Below, piece after piece: positions 17,266 through 24,831 of a stretch of DNA of 64,000 nucleotides. The notes under the pieces were generated by a model. The model saw nothing but the letters and a program-made list of their open reading frames with translations. It made no database searches and was not told the DNA's origin. Where the stretch lies: the NCBI RefSeq assembly GCF_046025915.1, contig NZ_JAQQFR010000009.1:62001-126000 (forward strand), in the 5' to 3' direction. The DNA is from Herbaspirillum rhizosphaerae_A (GTDB lineage: Bacteria > Pseudomonadota > Gammaproteobacteria > Burkholderiales > Burkholderiaceae_D). Each line of letters opens with the position of its first letter. Position 1 is the first letter of the stretch. The position numbers and the translations under genes are program-made.

Positions 17266-17476
17266 TTAATTCACATGAAGCTGACGACACAATCCCTCCG
17301 CGTGTAAAGATCCGCCACCAGAGCCACTTACCGGCCATTTTTAGTTATTTTCTTACCGTAATAGCAATTGCCATAAATAAAACTCTGCGGCTACGTCGCT
17401 CTTCAATCCGCAATCCATCGACATCTCCTTCGATTTAATCTATTTTCCTTTGCGCAATTCTTTTTGACGTCGATGC

Positions 17477-17498
17477 GAATTATTTTCATTTATAATTC
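17477..17498 (+). promoter_or_regulatory. Palindrome over the -10 of the second PepSY gene
   Basis: GAATTAT (17477-17483... read to 17484) and ATAATTC (17492-17498) form a perfect 7-bp inverted repeat, and TATAAT at 17491-17496 could be the -10 element. The AT-rich make-up resembles a degenerate Fur site, but a match to consensus is only partial. Confidence 0.45.
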
Positions 17499-17668
17499 TC
17501 CCCGGCAAAGCCAGCGCCCGATGTCTTCCGACTCGGCAGCCATGTCGCCCGACGCGAATCGAACCTGAACGCCTTGAACGCCGTCATCCATGTCCCGGAG
17601 ACCACCACACCGCAGCAAGGGCGGTGCCGGACAGTTTTCATCAAATAAGAAAGACTAGGGAAGCCACT

Positions 17669-18823
17669 ATGAAAGCGTCCACCCTGCGGACCTGGTATGC
17701 CATCCATCGCTGGACCAGCCTGATTTGCACCCTCAATCTGCTGGTGCTGTGCCTGACCGGCCTGCTGCTGATTTTTCACGACGACATCGATGATCTGCTC
17801 GGTCAGGGACACCCTGAACCGGCGCTGTCGCAAGCCACTGAAAAAGCCAAACCAACGGTGCAATCGTTGATCGATGTGGCGCAGGCAATGCACGCCGGGC
17901 AAGCCGCAAAATCGATTTTTTTCGGTGATGAAAATTTCGTCAATGTTCGCGTCGGCCCACCAGGAGACCCCAAGCTGGCCGTCGGCAAAAGCGTACAGTT
18001 CAACGGCGCCACGGGTGAGCGCAACAATACGGTGCCGGGCGAAACCGTCAGCGGCTTTATCCTCAAGCTGCATATCAATTTGTTCCTCGGCTTGCCCGGG
18101 CAATTGTTCATGGGCGTGATAGGTGTGATCTTCGTATTGAGTCTTGTCAGTGGGCTGATCTTGTATGCCCCCTTCATGCGCAAACTGGCCTTCGGCTTGC
18201 TACGTTTTGGTAAGACGACACGCGTTGTGAATGCCGATTTTCACAACCTGTTTGGCATCGTCGTGATGGTATGGGCGCTGGTGGTAGGACTCACCGGCAC
18301 GTTTCTATCGTTCTCGCCGCTGATCCTGGGCTTGTGGCAAAAGACTGAGCTGAAACAGTTGATTGATACCCTGCCCGGCCCTGCACCATCGCATCTGGTG
18401 GCCGTGGACAAGGCGATCGACGCAGCAAAAACCGCCGTCCCCGGCAAAGACATCGCCTACGTGTTTTATCCAGGCACGGAATACTCGACCGGCCGCCACT
18501 ACGGCGTCGTCTTGCGCGGGCATACCGAACTGGAAAAACGCGTCTTCACCATCGCCATGGTCGATGCGCAGAACGCCGATGTATCGGCAGTACGCGGCAT
18601 GCCGTGGTATTTACAGGTACTGTTGTTGTCAGGCCCATTCCACTTTGGCAACTATGCCGGACGACCTCTGCAGATCCTGTGGGCCTTATTGACTATCATG
18701 ACGGCGGGCGCGACCGTAACCGGCTTCGTGGTCTGGCTCAAGCGCCATCGGCGCGGCGCTTCTGCGAATGCGGCCACACCAGTTGAATCAGCATCATTGG
18801 AATTTAACGGAGAAAGAACATGA
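17669..18823 (+). CDS. PepSY-associated TM protein (second copy)
   Basis: This 384-residue inner-membrane protein is of the PepSY_TM family, a distant paralogue of the one at 11618-12922. The first helix is YAIHRWTSLICTLNLLVLCLTGLLLIFHDDIDDLLG with the conserved HRW. Others include LHINLFLGLPGQLFMGVIGVIFVLSLVSGLILYAPF, DFHNLFGIVVMVWALVVGLTGTFLSF and FHFGNYAGRPLQILWALLTIMTAGATVTGFVVWLKRHR. The periplasmic PepSY part is about residues 45-110 and 240-310. The spaced intramembrane histidines suggest heme-linked electron transfer, possibly ferric-siderophore reduction. The ATG at 17669 is preceded by AGGGAAG. Its stop overlaps the start of a 58-residue membrane protein (ATGA). Confidence 0.87.
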   Translation: MKASTLRTWYAIHRWTSLICTLNLLVLCLTGLLLIFHDDIDDLLGQGHPEPALSQATEKAKPTVQSLIDVAQAMHAGQAAKSIFFGDENFVNVRVGPPGDPKLAVGKSVQFNGATGERNNTVPGETVSGFILKLHINLFLGLPGQLFMGVIGVIFVLSLVSGLILYAPFMRKLAFGLLRFGKTTRVVNADFHNLFGIVVMVWALVVGLTGTFLSFSPLILGLWQKTELKQLIDTLPGPAPSHLVAVDKAIDAAKTAVPGKDIAYVFYPGTEYSTGRHYGVVLRGHTELEKRVFTIAMVDAQNADVSAVRGMPWYLQVLLLSGPFHFGNYAGRPLQILWALLTIMTAGATVTGFVVWLKRHRRGASANAATPVESASLEFNGERT

Positions 18824-18996
18824 AGGGAACCTGGGGCATGCCGATCTTGCTCGGCGTCTTGTCGTTGGGCGGGTTGGCAGCAGGCATTTTCGGCGACGGT
18901 ATCTGGGACTGGCTGTGCTGGATCGGCTTGGGCGTACCCGTGATCGTTGTTACGCGCCACATCTGGCGACAGTGGCGCGTTGCCCGAGTTTACTGA
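18820..18996 (+). CDS. 58-residue membrane microprotein coupled to PepSY gene
   Basis: A short frame starts at ATG 18820, overlapping the PepSY stop by four bases (ATGA), with a GGAGAAAG ribosome-binding site inside the PepSY 3' end. The product has two hydrophobic stretches (MPILLGVLSLGGLAAGIFG and WLCWIGLGVPVIVVTRHIW) and a basic end (RQWRVARVY), so it is probably a two-helix inner-membrane protein. I do not recognise a named family. Translational coupling suggests it works with the PepSY protein, perhaps as a small subunit. Confidence 0.7.
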   Translation: MKGTWGMPILLGVLSLGGLAAGIFGDGIWDWLCWIGLGVPVIVVTRHIWRQWRVARVY

Positions 18997-19014
18997 TGGA
19001 TTGTGAGTGATTGA

Positions 19015-19605
19015 TTAGTTCGGTCCCGCGCCGAACAGATGCAATTGCGCGTATTGCAGCAACATGATGGTTTTACCGTCGGCGATCTCGCCCTCGGCAA
19101 TCATCATCAGCGCCTGCTGAATCGGCACCTCCATCACTTCGATATCCTCGCCTTCCGCAACATTGCCGCCGCCCTCGCCTGCACGGTCATCACCGGCATA
19201 TTCGCCGACAAAAAAGTGAAGCTTCTCAGTCACTGAGCCTGGACTCATGAACACTTCGAACACCTTGCGCACCTCACCCACGCGATAACCGGTTTCCTCC
19301 GCAACCTCCTCACGAATGCGCTGCTCGGGACTGGCATTGTCCAGCAAGCCGGCCGGCGTTTCGACCAAAAATCCGTCATGGCCGTCGCGATATGTCGGAA
19401 AACGGAATTGCCGGATCAGGATCACCGACCGCTTTTGCAGGTTGTACAGCAGGATGGTCGCGCCGTTGCCACGATCGTAAGTCTCGCGATTGAGGGTCTG
19501 CCAGACGCCGTCGGCGCGGCGATAGTCGAAGGTGGTTTTCTTCAGCAAATACCAATCGTCAGACAAGACCTCGACATTGCGGATGCGGACGCGCTCGTTT
19601 TCCAT
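19015..19605 (-). CDS. nudK: GDP-mannose pyrophosphatase NudK (Nudix)
   Basis: This 196-residue Nudix hydrolase closely follows E. coli NudK, which cleaves GDP-mannose and related sugar nucleotides. Shared features are PAGLLDN..P before the Nudix helix REEVAEETGY, then VGEVRKVFEVFMSPGSVTEKLHFFVGEY, the EDIEVMEV block and EGEIADGKTIMLLQY. The Nudix box is shifted from the strict consensus in the same way as in NudK. The ATG at 19605 has AGGAG upstream. It is divergent from a DeoR-family regulator, and the shared region contains repeated CGTG/CACG sites. No sugar-nucleotide synthesis genes are nearby. Confidence 0.88.
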   Translation of the reverse strand: MENERVRIRNVEVLSDDWYLLKKTTFDYRRADGVWQTLNRETYDRGNGATILLYNLQKRSVILIRQFRFPTYRDGHDGFLVETPAGLLDNASPEQRIREEVAEETGYRVGEVRKVFEVFMSPGSVTEKLHFFVGEYAGDDRAGEGGGNVAEGEDIEVMEVPIQQALMMIAEGEIADGKTIMLLQYAQLHLFGAGPN

Positions 19606-19690
19606 CTGTTTGCTCCTGTGCAGTGAATACGTGAATGCAGGCGTTGCCGTGTGCGGGAATATGCCTCCTTTATTTAAATTATCATGCAAT

Positions 19691-19774
19691 ATCGTGAAAC
19701 ATCAAGAATATTCGTGCAATAATTATCCAGTTAATTCACGAACTTGCACGTTTATGCACGTATTCTTGTACACT
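19691..19774 (+). promoter_or_regulatory. Repeated operator-like half-sites upstream of DeoR gene
   Basis: Within 85 bases lie CGTGAAA (19693), TTCGTGCAA (19711-19719), TTCACGAA (19735-19742), TTGCACG (19744-19750) and TGCACG (19755-19760). TTCGTGCAA and TTGCACG are inverted copies. A possible promoter (TTGCAC at 19744-19749, TACACT at 19769-19774) is overlapped, fitting DeoR-type autorepression. Confidence 0.55.
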
Positions 19775-19811
19775 GCCACTCCTTGCTCCAATTGAATTCA
19801 CCTGGAAATGC

Positions 19812-20567
19812 ATGCTGACCAGCCAACGAAAAAAACATCTGCTTGATCTGCTGAGTCGCGACGGCCGCATTGTCGCCAAGCCCGTAAGCGAGCAACTGGA
19901 GGTGTCCGAAGACACCATCCGACGGGATTTACGTGAGCTGGCGAAGGAAGGTTTATTGCGGCGCGTGCATGGTGGCGCGTTGCCGATCACGCCACCGATG
20001 GTGATGTTCGCCAACCGTCAAGGCATCGAACCCGGTGCCAAGGCTGACATCGGCCGTGCTGCTGCGGCATTGGTGCAGCCTGGTCAGGTCGTATTCATTG
20101 ACGGCGGCACGACTTGTGTCCAACTGGCGCGTCATCTCGCGCCTGATCTGCATGCGACCGTGGTCACGCACAGTCCGTCGATCGCAGTGGAATTGTCAAC
20201 GCACGCCTACATCGACGTCATCATCATCGGCGGCAAGCTGTTCAAGCATTCGGTAGTGGCCATGGGCAGCAGCACCATTGGAGAAATCGCCAAAGTGCGC
20301 GCTGATCAATATTTCATGGGCGTATGCAGTCTGCATCCGCGTACCGGCATCACTTCGCTGGATTTTGAAGAAGCCGCAATCAAGCGCGCCTTCAGCCGGG
20401 CTGCCGCCGAAACCATCGTGCTGGCTTCCCCCGACAAGCTGGAAACGACTTCACCGTTCGAAATTGTCCCCCTGGACGAAGTCGGCCGTATCGTTGTCAA
20501 TCGCGATACGGATCCCGAACTGATCGCACCTTATCAAGCGCAAGGCATCGAGATCACGCTGGCTTAA
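19812..20567 (+). CDS. DeoR/GlpR-family transcription regulator
   Basis: This 251-residue regulator has the DeoR N-terminal helix-turn-helix (TSQRKKHLLDLLSRDGRIVAKPVSEQLEVSEDTIRRDLRELAKEGLLRRVHGGAL, residues 2-57) and the C-terminal DeoR sensor domain (DIGRAAAALVQPGQVVFIDGGTTCVQLARHL, then the phosphosugar-binding-like VVTHSPSIAVEL and GGKLFKHSVVAMG). Members usually repress a sugar or nucleoside operon and release on binding a sugar phosphate. Here no such operon follows; nudK is divergent and a nucleoside deaminase is convergent. Its targets may thus be nudK or distant genes. Repeated half-sites upstream suggest autoregulation. The ATG at 19812 fits the family start. Confidence 0.9.
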   Translation: MLTSQRKKHLLDLLSRDGRIVAKPVSEQLEVSEDTIRRDLRELAKEGLLRRVHGGALPITPPMVMFANRQGIEPGAKADIGRAAAALVQPGQVVFIDGGTTCVQLARHLAPDLHATVVTHSPSIAVELSTHAYIDVIIIGGKLFKHSVVAMGSSTIGEIAKVRADQYFMGVCSLHPRTGITSLDFEEAAIKRAFSRAAAETIVLASPDKLETTSPFEIVPLDEVGRIVVNRDTDPELIAPYQAQGIEITLA

Positions 20568-20585
20568 GTTCCGGATCCATCCGTT

Positions 20586-21101
20586 TTAGCGAGAAGCCCA
20601 GAAGCTGCGCTGCAACTCCACGATCTCATCGACCATGTCCGGCATCGGGCCGATCAGCTCGACCGGTTTCTGGCAATGGTCAAACACGTAGCGCGAATCC
20701 ACGCTCATGGTCGGATTCTCCTTGTGGGCACCTGTTACGTCGAGCAACTGGCGCTCGGTCATCCCATACACCACCCGTCCGATATTGGCCCAGTACGCCG
20801 TACCGGCACACATGCAGCACGGCTCAACCGAGGTGTATAAGGTGCAGCTCCAGAGAAACTCAGGCGAGTAGTTCAACGCCGCAGTGCGCGCCAACACGGA
20901 CTCGGCGTGATTGACCGTATCCACGTTGCATTGCTCCACCAGCACAGTCTCCTGATCGGGACCGACCAGGATTGCGCCGAAAGGATGGTGACCGATACTC
21001 ACCGCGCGCTTGGCGACCTCGTTGGATCGATGCAAATGGCGGCGAATCTGATCCTGTGTCGGGCTCAAACCTTGCGCCGGAAAATCTGATGCTTGTTGCA
21101 T
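20586..21101 (-). CDS. Nucleoside/nucleobase deaminase (CDA superfamily)
   Basis: This 171-residue zinc-dependent deaminase has the motif NHAES, supplying the zinc His and catalytic Glu, and SVEPCCMC, supplying the two zinc cysteines. The layout matches the guanine deaminase/TadA-like branch. The C-terminal part (YGMTERQLLDVTGAHKENPTMSVDSRYVF) differs from TadA, and the length and fold suggest a free nucleoside or base deaminase and not tRNA A34 deaminase. The substrate cannot be told from sequence. It is convergent with the DeoR gene. An ATG-rich, AT-rich region lies upstream. Confidence 0.83.
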   Translation of the reverse strand: MQQASDFPAQGLSPTQDQIRRHLHRSNEVAKRAVSIGHHPFGAILVGPDQETVLVEQCNVDTVNHAESVLARTAALNYSPEFLWSCTLYTSVEPCCMCAGTAYWANIGRVVYGMTERQLLDVTGAHKENPTMSVDSRYVFDHCQKPVELIGPMPDMVDEIVELQRSFWASR

Positions 21102-21271
21102 GACATTGATCCTTTTCTCGTGTTTTTGAATAACGCTTCATTGATGTGAAGCAACTGCTATGCCACCTGCAAATCAGTACGGAATTACAAGATGCAAATT
21201 AACTAAAAATACATAAAAAATATTCGTATTTGTTTGAATAAAGTTAATTTCTATGCAATTCTAGAAAAGTG

Positions 21272-21287
21272 CATTCCTGCAGGAATG
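21272..21287. promoter_or_regulatory. Perfect 16-bp palindrome upstream of chemoreceptor gene
   Basis: CATTCCTGCAGGAATG is fully self-complementary and lies 39-54 bases before the chemoreceptor start in an AT-rich region. It may be a dimer-binding operator or a 5' mRNA hairpin. I cannot assign a regulator. Confidence 0.5.
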
Positions 21288-21325
21288 TGATGAAAAACTG
21301 CGATTCACACAGCGAGGAGACAACC

Positions 21326-23068
21326 ATGAAATGGTTTTATAACTTAAAAATCGCTACCAAACTGATCTCGACTTTTTTGTCGATTATTGTGCTTGTTATT
21401 GGTCTGGGCATCTTCGCCATTGTCCAGCTCGACAAAGTCAATACAGCCTCGAGCGATATCGCAACCAACTGGTTACCATCCATACGCACACTGGCCCAAC
21501 TCAAGTTTACCGCCGCCCGCGTCCGCAGCTTTGAGCAGCAGCATATCCTTGCATCCGAACCCAAGGAATTCGACGAGATAGAGCAGTCCGTCAACAAACA
21601 GATCGAGACCTTGCTTGCCTTGCGCAAGAAATATGAAGGTCAGATGACCGAACCGGCCGAACGTGCAGCGTTTCCAGAGGTATCAAAGGCCATCGATATT
21701 TTTGTCGGCGAGCATCCGAAGATCATCGCCCTGTCCCGTCAGAACAAGAACGAAGAAGCTCGCACCTTGCTCAAGGGAGACTCAACCAAAAACTATCGCC
21801 AGATGATCGATATGATCGACAAACTGGTCGAGGTCAATGATAACGGCTCGGAAGTCTCCAGCAAAACCGCCGACGACACCTACGCCAGCTCACGCATGTG
21901 GATCATCGGCATGCTGGTGGTCTGCGTGACACTTGCGCTGGCGCTGGCGATCTGGGTTGCACGTCTTATTTCGCAGCCGCTGGGCGAAGCCGTCAAGGTA
22001 GCCCGCCAGGTTGCCGACGGCGACCTGACTGCGGACATCCGGCAGAACAGCAATGACGAAACCGGACAATTGCTGGGGGCGCTGAAGCTGATGAACGACA
22101 ATTTGCTGCGTATTGTCAGTAGCGTCCGCACCGGCACCGACACAATCTCGACGGCATCAAGCGAAATCGCCAGCGGCAACATGGACTTGTCGTCGCGCAC
22201 CGAGCAACAGGCCGGCTCGCTGGAAGAAACCGCCTCGGCCATGGAAGAACTGACGTCGACCGTCAAACAGAATGCCGACAACGCGCGCCAGGCCAACCAA
22301 CTTGCCGTATCTGCCTCGGAAGTGGCGGTTCAGGGCGGCAATGTCGTCGGTCAGGTGGTCAACACCATGGGTTCGATCAACGAGTCTTCGCGCAAGATTG
22401 TCGACATCATCAGCGTGATTGACGGTATCGCCTTCCAGACCAACATCCTGGCGCTGAACGCGGCAGTGGAAGCGGCTCGCGCCGGAGAACAAGGCCGTGG
22501 TTTTGCGGTCGTCGCCTCCGAAGTGCGTAGTCTGGCGCAGCGTTCTTCCGCTGCTGCGAAGGAGATCAAGACCTTGATCGATGACTCTGTCGCCAAGGTC
22601 GACGTCGGCAGCAGGCTGGTGGAGCAAGCCGGTACGACCATGGATGAGGTAGTGAGCAGCGTCAAACGCGTGACCGATATCGTCGGAGAAATTACGGCTG
22701 CCAGCCAGGAACAAAGTGTCGGCCTCGATGAAATCAACCGCGCCATTACGCAGATGGATGAGGTGACGCAACAAAATGCCGCGCTGGTGGAAGAAGCTGC
22801 TGCCGCGGCCCAGTCCTTGCAGGAGCAGGCCAGCAACCTGTCGCAGACGGTCAGCGTGTTCAAGCTGGATCGCAATGCCTTGTCCCAACCCAGCACACAG
22901 GTACATGCGGCTGCGCCCCTGAAGCGCACAATGAATATCACACCCAAGGCGGCCGCCCTGCCCGCCAGGACCAGCGTCAAATCCGCCGTACCGGCAACGG
23001 CGCCAAAGAAGTCCCTGACCAGCGAAGCACCGGCTCACGATGACGGCGGCTCATGGGAGCAGTTTTAA
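21326..23068 (+). CDS. Methyl-accepting chemotaxis protein
   Basis: This 580-residue transmembrane chemoreceptor has a first helix at about 12-32 (LISTFLSIIVLVIGLGIFAIV), a periplasmic four-helix-bundle sensor to about 190, and a second helix (MWIIGMLVVCVTLALALAIWVARLI). A HAMP domain follows (QPLGEAVKVARQVADGDLTADI), then the cytoplasmic signalling hairpin with tip IDGIAFQTNILALNAAVEAARAGEQGRGFAVVASEVRSLAQRS. Methylation-helix residues flank the tip. The C-terminus ends SWEQF, close to the NWETF-type pentapeptide that tethers CheR/CheB. The ligand is unknown. The ATG at 21326 follows a GAGGAG site. No other chemotaxis genes are in the window. Its stop is 14 bases from the end of convergent norR. 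Confidence 0.93.
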   Translation: MKWFYNLKIATKLISTFLSIIVLVIGLGIFAIVQLDKVNTASSDIATNWLPSIRTLAQLKFTAARVRSFEQQHILASEPKEFDEIEQSVNKQIETLLALRKKYEGQMTEPAERAAFPEVSKAIDIFVGEHPKIIALSRQNKNEEARTLLKGDSTKNYRQMIDMIDKLVEVNDNGSEVSSKTADDTYASSRMWIIGMLVVCVTLALALAIWVARLISQPLGEAVKVARQVADGDLTADIRQNSNDETGQLLGALKLMNDNLLRIVSSVRTGTDTISTASSEIASGNMDLSSRTEQQAGSLEETASAMEELTSTVKQNADNARQANQLAVSASEVAVQGGNVVGQVVNTMGSINESSRKIVDIISVIDGIAFQTNILALNAAVEAARAGEQGRGFAVVASEVRSLAQRSSAAAKEIKTLIDDSVAKVDVGSRLVEQAGTTMDEVVSSVKRVTDIVGEITAASQEQSVGLDEINRAITQMDEVTQQNAALVEEAAAAAQSLQEQASNLSQTVSVFKLDRNALSQPSTQVHAAAPLKRTMNITPKAAALPARTSVKSAVPATAPKKSLTSEAPAHDDGGSWEQF

Positions 23069-23082
23069 GACTGTAAGCTGCG

Positions 23083-24642
23083 CTACTTCAGCCCCAGGCG
23101 TTTTGCCATGCGGTTGAGGTTGGCGCGGTCAATACCCAGCTCGCGGGCGGTGGAAGCGACATTGCCACCATTGCGCGCCAGGCTGGCGCTGATCAGACGA
23201 CGTTCGTAGGCGCTGACGGCATCACGCAGGCTGCTGCCGTTTTGCAGATCCAGCTCAGACTGGATCTGTTCTTCCTGCTCCGAGATCAGGGGCTTGACCT
23301 CATTGACCAGATCAAAATCTTCTGCCGCCAGCGTCAGGATGCGGGGACGTTCCGGCTGCTTTGCCAGCGCTTTGAGCGCAGTGCGCGCGATGACATGCTC
23401 CAGTTCACGCACATTGCCCGGCCAGCGATAACCAAGCAACACCTCCTGCGCGTCAGTGGCCAGGCGCAAGCTCAGCAAACCCAGCCGGAAACGGTTTTCT
23501 TCCAGGAAAAATCCGCTGATCAACAGAATATCGTGCCCACGTTCGCGCAACGGCGGCGCCAGCAATGGATAGACGCTTAACCGGTGGTAAAAGTCGGATC
23601 GGTAACGCCCTTGCCGCACCTCTTCTTCCAGATTGCGATTGGTCGCGGCAATGACTCGCACATCGACCTTATGCTCCTCATCCGATCCCACTCGCTGGAT
23701 CTGTCCGCTCTGCAGCACGCGCAGCAGCTTGGCTTGCACCGCCAGCGACAGCTCGCCGACTTCATCGAGAAACAAGGTGCCGCCGTCGGCCAGCTCGAAT
23801 TTTCCGCGCCGATCGCTGACGGCGCCGGAAAACGCACCACGCACGTGACCGAACAACTCGCTCTCCACCAGGGTTTCCGGCAAGGCGGCGCAATTGAGAC
23901 TGATGATGGGTTTGCGCGCACGCGGCGAAGCGGCGTGGATGGCATTGGCGACCAGCTCTTTCCCGACGCCGGTTTCTCCGGTGATCAGCACGGTCATGTT
24001 GCTCGGCCCGGCCAGGCGGATTTCCTTCATCATTTTCTTGTGTGCCGGACTCTGGCCGATCAGCTCGCGCCGGCTCTGGTTTGCGGCCAGCCGATAGGCT
24101 TCGGCGCGTTGGCGCTCCTGCTCGCTGGTCTCTGCCAGATCGTGAATCCGTTCGGCGACATTGACAGTTGCCGCAGCCAGACTGGCGAAGGCTTGCAAAG
24201 ACGCCGTATCGACCGAGTCGAAACGCCCTGCTCCCAACGCATCAAGCGTGAGCAATCCCCAGGGCCGACCATTCATGGTGATCTGGCACCCCATGCAATC
24301 GTGCACATGCAGTTCGCCGGAATGGGCTTCGACCAATCCGTCATAAGGATCCGGCAACGATGAGTTCGCCGGAAAGCGCGTCGGCGGCACGTTCGATAAG
24401 AGGATCCGAAACCGAGGGTGTTCGCTCACGCGAAAACGCCGGCCAAGGGTGTCACTGCTCAAGCCGTTGATGGCCAGCGGCACGAGCACTTCGCCATCAA
24501 GCCGCAACAAGGCCGCGGCGTCACACGGAAACAGCATGCGCAAGGTGTCGAGCAAGCGGCGATAGCGTTCACTGTCGTGCATCTCGCGCGACAAGTCGGC
24601 CATGAGGGGAATCAGCGCGTCCAGCAAGAGCTTTGGAGTCAT
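23083..24642 (-). CDS. norR: NorR-type nitric-oxide-responsive sigma-54 activator
   Basis: This 519-residue regulator has a GAF domain (about 15-165) that in NorR binds non-heme iron and senses NO. A sigma-54 AAA+ domain follows (about 185-425), with Walker A GETGVGKE and Walker B GGTLFLDEVGE, and a Fis-type C-terminal helix-turn-helix (GGNVASTARELGIDRANLNRMAKRLGL). The loop that contacts sigma-54 reads GAFSGA instead of the usual GAFTGA. The ATG at 24642, with AAGAG upstream, is chosen over a TTG at 24690 that would overlap the operator-like palindromes. It is divergent from hmp, the expected arrangement for NO detoxification in betaproteobacteria. Confidence 0.92.
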   Translation of the reverse strand: MTPKLLLDALIPLMADLSREMHDSERYRRLLDTLRMLFPCDAAALLRLDGEVLVPLAINGLSSDTLGRRFRVSEHPRFRILLSNVPPTRFPANSSLPDPYDGLVEAHSGELHVHDCMGCQITMNGRPWGLLTLDALGAGRFDSVDTASLQAFASLAAATVNVAERIHDLAETSEQERQRAEAYRLAANQSRRELIGQSPAHKKMMKEIRLAGPSNMTVLITGETGVGKELVANAIHAASPRARKPIISLNCAALPETLVESELFGHVRGAFSGAVSDRRGKFELADGGTLFLDEVGELSLAVQAKLLRVLQSGQIQRVGSDEEHKVDVRVIAATNRNLEEEVRQGRYRSDFYHRLSVYPLLAPPLRERGHDILLISGFFLEENRFRLGLLSLRLATDAQEVLLGYRWPGNVRELEHVIARTALKALAKQPERPRILTLAAEDFDLVNEVKPLISEQEEQIQSELDLQNGSSLRDAVSAYERRLISASLARNGGNVASTARELGIDRANLNRMAKRLGLK

Positions 24643-24663
24643 TTTTACTCTTTTCGTGTCGAT

Positions 24664-24690
24664 TTGACTCAGGTCAATTTGACTCGTCAA
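24664..24690. promoter_or_regulatory. Tandem palindromes between norR and hmp
   Basis: TTGACTCAGGTCAA (24664-24677) and TTGACTCGTCAA (24679-24690) are adjacent inverted repeats with shared TTGAC/GTCAA arms. They lie 35-60 bases upstream of the candidate sigma-54 promoter, the enhancer position for NorR. The site is inferred from place and symmetry. Confidence 0.6.
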
Positions 24691-24725
24691 ATTTCTAAGC
24701 AGCTGATTGTAAAGGATTTTTCATC

Positions 24726-24741
24726 TGGCATGGAGATTGTA
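24726..24741 (+). promoter_or_regulatory. Candidate sigma-54 promoter for hmp
   Basis: TGGCATGGAGATTGTA resembles the -24/-12 pattern TGGCAC-N5-TTGCA. The -24 GG is kept and the -12 reads GT in place of GC. Its position upstream of hmp and the NorR activator beside it support it; the -12 mismatch lowers confidence. Confidence 0.55.
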
Positions 24742-24831
24742 TAGAGGATAGGGACGAAATGATTTTTTGCAGCGACATTTCGATGTTTTTGCCGGTTGTC
24801 TCCGGCTAACCCATACAAAAAGAGGTTCTCC

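Larger units (their letters stand above)
17190..17668. other. Divergent control region of the iron island
   Basis: About 480 bases lie between fecI and the second PepSY gene. It contains a Fur-like box near fecI and an AT-rich palindrome holding a perfect TATAAT element ahead of the PepSY gene. The stretch 17500-17640 between these sites and the PepSY start looks like a long untranslated leader, and I see no gene in it. Confidence 0.5.

Noticed and set aside
24643..24690. Longer norR start at TTG 24690
   Set aside because: It would extend norR over the paired palindromes that look like its own operator; ATG 24642 has a better ribosome-binding site.
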